Notes under the pieces: model-generated | The model's database searches: none | What the model was told of the DNA's origin: nothing | What the model saw: only the letters and a program-made list of their open reading frames with translations | NCBI GenBank assembly: GCA_025355395.1 | Contig: JANXZT010000184.1 | Location: 1 to 8,524, forward strand | From: Betaproteobacteria bacterium | Lineage (GTDB): Bacteria; Pseudomonadota; Gammaproteobacteria; Burkholderiales; Casimicrobiaceae | Reading direction: 5' to 3' | Length of the DNA stretch: 8,524 nucleotides | Position numbers and translations under genes: made by a program | Shown here: in pieces, positions 1 through 5,956 of the stretch | Layout of the letters: each line of letters starts with the position of its first letter | Position numbering within the stretch: the stretch's first letter is position 1

Positions 1-1048
1 GAATTAATAATCCAGTCCCATCCGGTGATGGATTTGACGCGATCGGGGTCGTTTTCGAGCTCGCGTAGCGCGACGACCAAGTGGTCTTCGAGCGCATCGA
101 TGCGGTCGAAGACCTGGTTGTGAAAATGCTTTTCACGCAGCTCGTCCCAGACGTGCTCTTGGGGATTGAGCTCGGGCGAGTACGGGGGAAGAAACATCAG
201 GCGAAGGTGGTCGGGCAAGCGGAAGTCGTTGCTCTTGTGCCAGCTGGCGCCATCGAGCACCATCACGACGTTGTCGTTGGGGTAGCGCCTGGCGATTTCG
301 TCGAGGAAGATTTGCATACAGTCGGCGTTGACCTGCGGCAACACCAGGCTGTCGAAGCGACCGTCGCGCGGGCTCGCCGCGCCATAGGCGTAGGTATATT
401 GCTGCGTCACCATGGCCCTGACCAGCGGCCGCATTGGACGGCGGCACCAGCAGTAGCGCGTGTCGCTGATCCGTCCGAACCGAGCTTCGTCTTGGAACAT
501 CAGCCGCAGCGGACGATCGTTGCTCCACGCCGCTACCCTTTGGTCCACCTTCCCCTGGAGTTTTTTTTCCAGTCCTCGCGGACTGCGGCATCTCCTTGGG
601 GGTGGGCGGTATCCGGGGCCAGTTTGCGCCAGCCATTGCGTACCAGCATCCGGTAGAGGGTCGATAACGCCACTGGCTTGCCCAGCCGTGCCTCGACTTT
701 CTCCTTGAGCGGCGGAATGACCACGACGCCACCGCGCATCGCGCCCGCCAACACTTCGTCGAGAATTTGCGCTTCCCGCTCCAACGTGGCGTTGGCGCGG
801 TTGCGCAGCGCTCGCTTCGGTCGTGGTGCCTCACGCTCACCACGCGCCACCTTGCAATAGCGCGTCCGCAAATTGCACGTCGCCCCAACCGACCGGCCAA
901 TCGCCCTCGCTGTCTGTTCCAGTGACAGCCCGAGTTCCAGCGGCAAGACCACCGCCTGGGCCGCTCTCAGTTCATCCGCACTCTTCGCGATCCGCAACAA
1001 TTCCTTCGCCGTCTCAAGCTGATCCGCCCCCCCTGCCTTTCGTGCCAT
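1..1048 (-). CDS. IS630-family transposase, two frames joined by a -1 shift, 3' end cut by window edge
   Basis: This is a DDE transposase that would cut and rejoin its insertion sequence at TA targets, as is known for the IS630/Tc1 group. The first frame (1048 to 533) gives 171 residues with a helix-turn-helix at about residues 42-65 (LSLEQTARAIGRSVGAT). At an A8 run (568-561) the protein has to move to the -1 frame, which stays open to the window edge. Reading through gives at least 349 residues, about full IS630 length. In the second frame I see FQDEARFGR (Asp at about 187), VMVLDGASWHKS (Asp at about 266) and YSPELNPQEHVW (Glu at about 298), the expected catalytic triad. The last readable residues are TGWDWIIN, so only a few are missing. 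The start is supported by GGAGGG six bases upstream of ATG. The shift may be programmed or a disabling or sequencing indel; the intact downstream motifs favour a recently functional element. Confidence 0.9.
1..1048 (-). mobile_element. IS630-family insertion sequence, partial, borders not seen
   Basis: The transposase gene identifies an IS630-type element. The left border lies outside the window. The border upstream of the transposase should lie within roughly the next hundred bases after 1048, but without the other end I cannot identify the terminal inverted repeat or the TA duplication. The coordinates therefore cover only the transposase gene. Confidence 0.7.
560..577 (-). promoter_or_regulatory. 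Candidate -1 ribosomal frameshift signal
   Basis: On the minus strand the zero-frame codons are TGG AAA AAA AAC, which contain the heptamer A-AAA-AAC (566 to 560), a standard X-XXY-YYZ slippery site. Slipping back one base leaves the frame that stops at 533-535 and enters the frame carrying the DDE motifs. Six bases upstream is GAGGA (577-573), which resembles the internal Shine-Dalgarno stimulator known from dnaX. Downstream, 536-530 can pair with 512-506 (7 pairs including one G-U, 17-base loop), but this lies about 23 bases from the slippery site, farther than usual. An A8 run could also cause transcriptional slippage or a homopolymer sequencing error. Confidence 0.55.
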
Positions 1049-1119
1049 GATATTCCCTCCACGAAAAACTCATGGCTTTATTATTACTGTTTCTATCGCG
1101 CAATGGAATAACACCCGCG

Positions 1120-1287
1120 TTAAGCCATCACTTCCAGCTCGGCATCCGGATACCACGCGAGAAAAGTCGTCCGTATCACGTCCGCGTTGAGCGCGGAATC
1201 GTTGGCGCGCACGATTACCTTAACCGGGTGCGCGAGGCCTTTTACGTGGAACGGGCTGCGCAGCACTCGGTACTCAGGGCTTAGGTC
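1120..1287 (-). CDS. Small unrecognised ORF or gene remnant next to the IS
   Basis: The minus strand is open from 1287 down to a TAA at 1120 (55 codons), bounded upstream by TGA at 1290-1288. A GTG at 1266 would give 48 residues; there is no ATG near the beginning and no clear Shine-Dalgarno sequence. The peptide has an amphipathic, protein-like composition (for example HPVKVIVRAND and TTFLAWYPDAELEVMA) and mostly G or C in third positions. I do not recognise a family. The absence of a good start, and the position 71 bases upstream of the transposase in the same direction, suggest the tail of a gene whose front was lost. It could equally be a chance ORF. Confidence 0.3.
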   Translation of the reverse strand, partial: DLSPEYRVLRSPFHVKGLAHPVKVIVRANDSALNADVIRTTFLAWYPDAELEVMA

Positions 1288-1530
1288 TCAGAATGAAGGA
1301 CTCGGCGGAGTCACTGCGTTTGTCGCCCTGAACCTGACGGGCCTGGTACTCAGAACGGAGCATGTGCGCCAATGGGGAGCAGCGCGCGTCGCGGCAAGCT
1401 GACGTCGGCACTTCGACCGTGGACTGATCCTCCCTAATTCATACCTCCCGGGAATAATGCTTGTCGCTCGGCTGTTTGCTCTTCGGCAATCGGATCTAAC
1501 GCGCGCCCGAGAACCGGACTCGCACAAATC

Positions 1531-1540
1531 GAAGGAGGGG
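1531..1540 (+). promoter_or_regulatory. Strong ribosome binding site deciding the 1544 GTG start
   Basis: GAAGGAGGGG lies just before GTG at 1544, leaving five bases between GGAGG and the start codon. It selects this GTG over the in-frame ATG at 1457, which has no such site and would put 29 residues before the signal peptide. Confidence 0.75.
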
Positions 1541-1543
1541 ATT

Positions 1544-2575
1544 GTGAAGCGATCGCTGCGTTGGACCCTGGCAATTATGCTGACGCTGGCCGCAACCGCT
1601 GCCTGGCCGAGCTTCCACACGTTCCAAATCGAGCAGATTTACTCCAATGCCGACGGCACCGTGCAGTTTGTGGTGCTGCACGAGTCGCTGGGGGAGGACG
1701 GTGAGAATCTGCTTGCTGGCCACAGCTTTACGATCACGCATTCCGGCAACACCAAGACATTCACATTTCCCAGCAACTTACCCGGCGGTACATGCGGTTC
1801 TTACAGTTGCAGTCCAAGCCCCACGGCCAACAAACGGGTGTTGATCGCAACGCAGGGTTTTGCCGCGCTCGGGCTCGTCACTCCTGACTATGTTATCCCC
1901 AACCAGTTTCTCGCAACCGACGGCGGAACGGTCAACTACGCTGGAGTGGATCAGATGCCGTACGCCACACTGCCGACTGACGGCGTCATGGCGATCGACC
2001 GAAGTGGGGCCGTAGTTCTTAACGTCGCTACCAACTTTGCCGGCAAATCGGCGACGGCGCCGCCTTCTCCTCTATCAGTGGTCGAGTACTACAACCTGAG
2101 CCTGGACCACTACTTCATCAGCGCGCTTCAGCCAGACATCGACGCGCTCGACTCCGGTCGGATCGCCGGCTGGTCGCGCACAGGCCAGACTTTTAAGGTA
2201 TATCCGAGTCAGACCAGCGGGGGCGCCGGCGTCAATCCCGTTTGCCGCTTCTACATTCCGCCACAGCACGGGAATTCGCATTTCTTTTCAGCTTCTCCGG
2301 CCGAGTGCACCGCCATCGTGCAGAAAACGGCGGCCGATCCGAATTACAGCGGCTACGTCTACGAGTCGCCTGACGTGTTCTACGTTGCGCTGCCCGATAC
2401 CTCGACCGGCGTATGCCCCACGGGGACGATCCCGGTCTATCGGCTATGGAACCAGCGTGCCGATTCCAATCATCGCTACGCGACCGACCCGGCGATCAAG
2501 GCGCAGATGATCGCCAAGGGCTACGTCGCGGAAGGCTACGGACCCAATTCCGTGATCATGTGTGCACCTGCATAA
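1544..2575 (+). CDS. Exported protein with C-terminal DUF5648-like domain
   Basis: The 343-residue protein begins with a Sec signal peptide (MKRSLRWTLAIMLTLAATAA, cleavage near residues 20-23), so it should be periplasmic, surface-bound or secreted. Residues about 24-175 form a domain beginning FHTFQIEQIYSNADGTVQF. I recognise this type from uncharacterised betaproteobacterial proteins, but it has no known function. A short Pro/Ser/Ala linker leads into residues 179-343, which carry DUF5648-type features: VVEYYNLSLDHYFISA, VCRFYIPPQHGNSHFFS and ADSNHRYATDP, where aromatic and His residues repeat in a pattern seen in secreted peptidases and other surface proteins. Cysteines are present in both halves and could form disulfides in the periplasm. 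The domain may have a binding or structural role, but no catalytic residues can be named. It stands alone, about 250 bases before the next gene. Confidence 0.8.
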   Translation: MKRSLRWTLAIMLTLAATAAWPSFHTFQIEQIYSNADGTVQFVVLHESLGEDGENLLAGHSFTITHSGNTKTFTFPSNLPGGTCGSYSCSPSPTANKRVLIATQGFAALGLVTPDYVIPNQFLATDGGTVNYAGVDQMPYATLPTDGVMAIDRSGAVVLNVATNFAGKSATAPPSPLSVVEYYNLSLDHYFISALQPDIDALDSGRIAGWSRTGQTFKVYPSQTSGGAGVNPVCRFYIPPQHGNSHFFSASPAECTAIVQKTAADPNYSGYVYESPDVFYVALPDTSTGVCPTGTIPVYRLWNQRADSNHRYATDPAIKAQMIAKGYVAEGYGPNSVIMCAPA

Positions 2576-2676
2576 CGGGCCAGCGTAGCTGGTCATATTT
2601 GGGAATCGGTTGCTGCAACGGCGAGATCGCGCTAGAAGCAAACCGCACCGGCAGCGCGCGCTGCGTCTTCAACTTC

Positions 2677-2693
2677 CGCCGGACCTACCGGCG
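2677..2693 (+). terminator. Weak hairpin downstream of the DUF5648 gene
   Basis: CGCCGG, a five-base loop ACCTA, then CCGGCG form a perfect six-pair GC stem about 100 bases after the stop codon, followed by only CTTTGC rather than a real T-tract. Nearby are a perfect 14-base palindrome (2651-2664) and a second hairpin with a seven-pair stem and CGAA loop (2707-2724). Together they could fold the transcript end, but none is a textbook intrinsic terminator. Confidence 0.25.
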
Positions 2694-2828
2694 CTTTGCA
2701 ATCGCGTGGTTCGCGAACGAACCAGACATGAACTTGCGACAGGTCGTGCGGCCGCCGCTCGTGAACGCAGGTCTCGCCACCCACGACGCTTAGATTGGCA
2801 TATCGTGCAAGGCAACTGCGAACGAAGT

Positions 2829-3425
2829 TTGAAGCCTTCCGGCGGCACGACCGCGCGCCTGGCCGTAGTGTTCGCATTGGCGCTTGCGGTGGCAGCGGCA
2901 CGGCCTGCCGCTGCGGCAACCATCACCATTGACGCCGAACGCGACGGCGATACCATCGACATCCGCGCGAGCGTGGTGCTGAACGCCGATGCTGCCACCG
3001 CGTGGCGTGTGCTGACCGACTACAATCGCTACACGGAATTCATTCCGGATCTGCGTCTGAGCCGCGTCGTTGCCCGCCGCGGTGCGACGGTCACGGTCGA
3101 GCAGTCCGGAGACGCGGCACTTTGGCTGTTCAAGATGCCCCTCGATATCACTTTCGAGATCAAAGAAATCTCGCCAAACAGCCTGCAATCGCGTGCAGTG
3201 GCGGGCAGCCTGCGTGCGTTCACAAGCAGCTATGCGCTGACGCCGACTGGACCGGGGATACGGCTCGACTACGTCGGGCGCATAGCACCGGGATTCGAGC
3301 TCTTCGGACACATCGAGCAGACGGCGGTCGAGCACAACGTTGCCCGCCAGTTCCAGGCGCTTGCCGACGAAATCGAGCGTCAAAACGCGGCCGCGCATTC
3401 GCATTCGATGGCGGGTGTGAAGTGA
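2829..3425 (+). CDS. Exported SRPBCC (START/polyketide cyclase-like) protein
   Basis: The mature part belongs to the SRPBCC superfamily, helix-grip proteins with a deep pocket for lipids, quinones or other hydrophobic ligands. The typical opening is visible at residues 45-75: IRASVVLNADAATAWRVLTD, then YNRYTEFIPDL. The strand-rich middle and the C-terminal helix (IEQTAVEHNVARQFQALADE) complete the fold. A signal peptide (residues 1 to about 29, ending ARPAAA) directs it to the periplasm, whereas many SRPBCC proteins are cytoplasmic. I chose TTG at 2829 because it places Lys2 and Arg10 just ahead of the hydrophobic stretch; GTG at 2805 is an alternative, and neither has a clear Shine-Dalgarno sequence. 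Ligand unknown. The next genes encode other proteins linked to isoprenoid or quinone binding, so a related role is possible but is inference. Confidence 0.78.
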   Translation: MKPSGGTTARLAVVFALALAVAAARPAAAATITIDAERDGDTIDIRASVVLNADAATAWRVLTDYNRYTEFIPDLRLSRVVARRGATVTVEQSGDAALWLFKMPLDITFEIKEISPNSLQSRAVAGSLRAFTSSYALTPTGPGIRLDYVGRIAPGFELFGHIEQTAVEHNVARQFQALADEIERQNAAAHSHSMAGVK

Positions 3426-3488
3426 GGAGCGGCTTCATCATAACGAAGCAGGAGAGATTCAGCACGACTTCGTCTTCGTTGCATATTG

Positions 3489-3508
3489 GGGGCATTTGAG
3501 CATGCCCC
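3489..3508. repeat. Perfect inverted repeat upstream of the b561 operon
   Basis: GGGGCAT, a six-base spacer TTGAGC, then ATGCCCC form a perfect seven-pair stem. It lies in the 129-base gap between the SRPBCC gene and the cytochrome b561 gene, 46 bases before the latter's ATG. No T-tract follows on either strand, so it is not a standard terminator. It could be an operator for a dimeric regulator or a leader hairpin of the operon. Confidence 0.45.
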
Positions 3509-3554
3509 GAGGACAACGCTTGCACTACGTGTTAGTTCGATACGATCATTGAAT

Positions 3555-4109
3555 ATGTTGCGGAACACTGATCTGTCGTGGGGCGCGCCGGCCAAGCTGC
3601 TGCACTGGGCGGTTGCGGCGCTCGTGCTCGCGCAGATTGCCCTGGGCTGGGCTGCGGTGAGTTGGCGACTCTCGCCAACGAAACTCGATCTCTTCGTCTG
3701 GCACAAGTCGACGGGCATGCTGATTCTTGTGCTTATGGTCGTGCGTGTGGCGTGGCGCTCGGCCAACGTCGCGCCTTCGCTGCCGGCCGACATGCGGTCT
3801 CTGGAGCGACGCACCGCGCACGCGAGCCATCTCCTCCTCTACCTGCTGTTGCTCCTCATGCCCATGACCGGGTGGATCGTCAATTCGGCCGCCAATATCC
3901 CGTTCCGGATGTTCTGGCTGATCCCCATACCTGCCATCGTGGAACCGGACAAGGCAACGGCGGATCTGGCGGCCCGCGTGCACTTTGTGCTCTTCGTCGT
4001 GTTGTCGCTGCTGGTGGCCGTTCACATTGGGGCTGCGCTACGACATCACTTTCTCAAACGCAACGAAGTGCTGGTGCGCATGCTGCCCGGCACGGGAAGC
4101 GCCAAATGA
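3555..4109 (+). CDS. Cytochrome b561 family protein (YceJ/CybB-like)
   Basis: The 184-residue inner-membrane dihaem b-type cytochrome is of the usual family length. Family members pass electrons between quinone and other partners. Four hydrophobic helices are visible at about residues 15-37, 47-67, 89-111 and 142-163. Candidate haem-ligating histidines are His17 (KLLHW), His50 (VWHKS), His143 (RVHF) and His157 (VAVHIG). The 14-residue spacing of the last pair and roughly 33-residue spacing of the first pair match the ligand layout known for E. coli CybB. Three further His lie at helix edges (His89, His92, His164/165). ATG at 3555 was chosen because the family begins just before the first helix; an upstream TTG at 3486 would add 23 poorly conserved residues. 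The stop overlaps the start of the yceI-like gene (ATGA), the same pairing as yceJ-yceI in E. coli, indicating translational coupling. Confidence 0.9.
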   Translation: MLRNTDLSWGAPAKLLHWAVAALVLAQIALGWAAVSWRLSPTKLDLFVWHKSTGMLILVLMVVRVAWRSANVAPSLPADMRSLERRTAHASHLLLYLLLLLMPMTGWIVNSAANIPFRMFWLIPIPAIVEPDKATADLAARVHFVLFVVLSLLVAVHIGAALRHHFLKRNEVLVRMLPGTGSAK

Positions 4110-4666
4110 TTCGCCTTTTCTTGCTCGCCGTGACCTTGCTGGTCGCGGCAGCCTATCCGGCACAGGCGGCCGATTGGAAGATGGACGCCGGGACGAGCCA
4201 GCTGGAGTTCGCGGCCACGTTCGAAAAGACGGTTGTGCCCGGTGTGTTCAGGGAATTCGATACCCGGATGCGCTTGGATGCCGACAAGCCCGCGGAGGGC
4301 CGGCTCGACGTTACCATCATCGTGAAGAGCGCCGACATGAACAGTGCTGACGTGAACAAGGCCATTAGTGGTGCCGAGTGGTTCGACTTCGCCCGCTTTC
4401 CGCAGGCGGAATTTCATTCGACCGATATCCGTAGGATGGCCGACAGCCGGTATTTGGCCCGCGGGATGTTGAGCCTCAAGGGCGGGCAGCAACCGGTCGA
4501 GGTTCCGTTCACCTGGACCGTCACGGGTGATGCGGCGCGGTTGGATGGCGAGTTCATCGTCAAGCGCGGCGCGTTCGGCATCGGAACCGGCGAGTGGGCG
4601 GCCACGAGCGTAATCGGCGCCAACGTGAAGATCAAGTTCAACGTGCGGCTGCGCAAGGGTGGCTGA
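4106..4666 (+). CDS. Periplasmic YceI-family protein
   Basis: The 186-residue YceI-like protein belongs to a lipocalin-like beta-barrel family that binds isoprenoid chains, including polyprenyl quinone-type molecules in structurally characterised members. A Sec signal peptide covers residues 1-21 (MIRLFLLAVTLLVAAAYPAQA), so it acts in the periplasm. The mature part shows YceI features in order: SQLEFAATFEKTVVPGVFRE, the strand with RLDVTIIVKSADMNSAD, then AEWFDFARFPQAEF, GMLSLKGGQQPVEVPF and KRGAFGIGTGEW. The start ATG shares bases with the b561 stop codon, and its own stop overlaps the next GTG start by eight bases, so all three genes are probably one transcript. An in-frame open stretch runs further upstream but lies inside the b561 gene and is not coding. 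It could deliver or accept quinone for the cytochrome, an attractive but unproven role. Confidence 0.92.
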   Translation: MIRLFLLAVTLLVAAAYPAQAADWKMDAGTSQLEFAATFEKTVVPGVFREFDTRMRLDADKPAEGRLDVTIIVKSADMNSADVNKAISGAEWFDFARFPQAEFHSTDIRRMADSRYLARGMLSLKGGQQPVEVPFTWTVTGDAARLDGEFIVKRGAFGIGTGEWAATSVIGANVKIKFNVRLRKGG

Positions 4667-5366
4667 CCGGCGCATCATGCTGGGCGTCGTTGCGGTCCTC
4701 GTCGCACTGCTGGCGGCGTGCGCTTCGCAGGTCGCGGCGCCGCCGGAAATCGAAAAACGGGGGCCGGCCAATTTTCCGGAGGTGTATTACAAACGGTTGT
4801 TGGCACAGGGGAAGCCCCTGTTCCACATCGATCCCGCCCGCTCGCTCGTGGTCATGGAAGTCCGGCGCGGTGGATCGCTCGCACAATTCGGGCACGACCA
4901 CGTTATTGCCAGTCACGACGTGGCAGGGTATATCGCACCGGACGAGGGCCGCGCCGACCTTTACGTGCCGCTCCAAGCACTGGTCGTCGACGAACCGGCG
5001 CTGCGCACTGTGGCAGGCTTCGACACGCAACCGTCTCCCGAGGACATCGCGGGTACGCGCCGCAACATGCTGGAAAAGGTGCTCGAGACCGACCGGGAGC
5101 CCTTTGCCGTTATTGCCGTGAATGACATCGGGGCCGGCGGCAATGGGCAGCGATTCCGCGTTATCGTCACACTCCATGGACTCTCGCGATTCGTGGAAAC
5201 TGCAGCGCAAGTCGAGACAGCCGCAGACGAAATTCTTGTGACCGGAACCTTTCCGATTGAGCAGTCCCAATTCGGCATCGCCCCATTTTCGGTCCTCGGC
5301 GGAGCGGTTGCGGTGCAGGATCGTGTGAATATCACCTACCGAATAAGCGCGCGCCGCATGGAATAG
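4659..5366 (+). CDS. YceI-like outer-membrane lipoprotein
   Basis: The 235-residue protein has a lipoprotein signal peptide: MADRR, a hydrophobic run, then the lipobox LAAC with Cys21 as the lipidated residue. Residue +2 is Ala, not Asp, so sorting to the outer membrane is expected. From about residue 54 it shows a YceI-like domain with the variant motif AQFGHDHVIASH (His80 and His82), a middle segment with RRNMLEKVLETDREPFAV, and an end with SQFGIAPFSVLGGAVAVQD. The GHDH stretch is absent from the preceding YceI protein and is typical of a divergent YceI branch. I prefer GTG at 4659, which keeps the two arginines of the signal peptide and overlaps the preceding stop by eight bases; ATG at 4677 is possible and loses all positive charge. 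It may be a membrane-anchored partner of the soluble YceI protein. No ligand can be assigned. Confidence 0.85.
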   Translation: MADRRIMLGVVAVLVALLAACASQVAAPPEIEKRGPANFPEVYYKRLLAQGKPLFHIDPARSLVVMEVRRGGSLAQFGHDHVIASHDVAGYIAPDEGRADLYVPLQALVVDEPALRTVAGFDTQPSPEDIAGTRRNMLEKVLETDREPFAVIAVNDIGAGGNGQRFRVIVTLHGLSRFVETAAQVETAADEILVTGTFPIEQSQFGIAPFSVLGGAVAVQDRVNITYRISARRME

Positions 5367-5376
5367 GCTAATTGGG

Positions 5377-5404
5377 TGACCTGAGTCCGGTCAATCGATT
5401 TTTT
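5377..5404 (+). terminator. Candidate intrinsic terminator of the b561-YceI operon
   Basis: TGACC (5377-5381), a seven-base loop, then GGTCA (5389-5393) form a short stem that begins 10 bases after the lipoprotein gene's stop codon. A run of six T (5399-5404) follows after five more bases. The stem has only five pairs and the T-run is slightly distant, so it is a weak match, but the position fits the end of the operon. Confidence 0.4.
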
Positions 5405-5471
5405 GATCATGGGATATAACTCGACTCAGACGACACCTCGACCAAGCGGCGTGGCGCGCGAACGTCCGCTC

Positions 5472-5507
5472 CGGGTAGCAAATTCAGATTCGGTCCCAAT
5501 CTACCCG
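5472..5507 (+). repeat. Nested inverted repeats, possible RNA fold
   Basis: CGGGTAG (5472-5478) is perfectly complementary to CTACCCG (5501-5507). Inside it AGATT (5486-5490) can pair with AATCT (5498-5502), and TTCGG (5489-5493) with CCGAA (5509-5513). The pairings are partly exclusive. It could be a leader RNA structure or chance; it matches no riboswitch class I recognise. Confidence 0.2.
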
Positions 5508-5721
5508 TCCGAACCGGTCTCCTCCTGCTTCCAACCCAATAGGACCTCAAACAGCAAGCCATTTTGCCCGCCAAATATTCCAATCCCCTACGGTGGCTCA
5601 GACGCTCGATTTTCGACGACATTCCCCAAAAAACCACTCCCGACAGTGAAATTGTTCAACCAGTGACTGGGGCTGGTATTCGGCGTCCCCGTCCGGGTCG
5701 GCCACAGCATTCGTCTCGATC

Positions 5722-5737
5722 AAAGGAGGGCACGATG
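5722..5737 (+). promoter_or_regulatory. Strong Shine-Dalgarno and ATG far upstream of the signal peptide
   Basis: AAAGGAGGG (5722-5730) is followed by CACG and ATG at 5735. The ATG is in frame with the barrel gene and would add 74 residues before its signal peptide. This is one of the two best ribosome binding sites in the window, with the same spacing as the one at 1531-1540, whereas the ATG at 5957 has none. Confidence 0.55.
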
Positions 5738-5956
5738 AGAACGCGGTTCCGTTCGGGTGTTGCACCGGTATCGGCATCGGTGACGACGAACGCGTCTGGC
5801 GAATGCAAACCCACGTGCCTTAGCAATTTTTTCTCCACGGCCAGTAGGACCTCGCAGTGCATTGTCATGTACGAAACCCAAACACATAGGATGCCAAGTA
5901 CTCCTGATCCGGCGCCCCGATCAGCAATATTCATCTCGGCCAAACCACTGCACAAC

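Larger units (their letters stand above)
1049..1543. other. Gene-poor stretch between the IS and the DUF5648 gene
   Basis: No confident gene lies here. The left part must hold the upstream end of the insertion sequence. A minus-strand ORF at 1120-1287 is described separately. The 9-base word GGTACTCAG occurs at 1269-1277 and again at 1345-1353, without an obvious larger repeat. I see no convincing sigma70 promoter for the gene starting at 1544, although its ribosome binding site is strong. Confidence 0.5.
5367..5956. other. Long gap before the barrel gene, no supported gene
   Basis: The 590 bases look less GC-biased than the flanking genes and contain no ORF with recognisable protein features. 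They hold the terminator candidate, a structured patch at 5472-5516 and a strong Shine-Dalgarno/ATG at 5722-5737. The frame of the next gene stays open through most of the gap (from 5564), but those codons include rare AGA and AGG and give a low-complexity, non-conserved-looking peptide. Confidence 0.5.

Noticed and set aside
133..900. Long minus-strand ORF of 255 codons overlapping the transposase
   Set aside because: It is in neither of the two frames that carry transposase motifs. Its Arg/Ser/Pro-rich translation is a typical GC-rich shadow.
1269..1353. Direct repeat GGTACTCAG in two copies 76 bases apart
   Set aside because: There are only two short copies with no shared flanks, not enough for a repeat family, attachment site or array.
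2651..2664. Perfect 14-base palindrome GCAGCGCGCGCTGC
   Set aside because: It is made almost only of GC dinucleotides, so chance is likely in GC-rich DNA. It is mentioned only as part of the possible transcript end.
2610..2828. Upstream extension of the SRPBCC protein
   Set aside because: The translation is Arg-rich with no protein character and would place the signal peptide more than 70 residues inside.
3520..3546. Possible sigma70 promoter (TTGCAC, 15-base spacer, TACGAT) before the b561 gene
   Set aside because: The spacer is too short, and the transcript start would fall almost on the ATG.
3578..4105. In-frame upstream extension of the first YceI protein
   Set aside because: It lies wholly inside the cytochrome b561 gene in another frame. 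The signal peptide begins at 4106.
5403..5666. Plus-strand ORF of 87 codons after the lipoprotein gene
   Set aside because: Low-complexity Pro/Ser-rich translation, no ribosome binding site and no recognisable motif.
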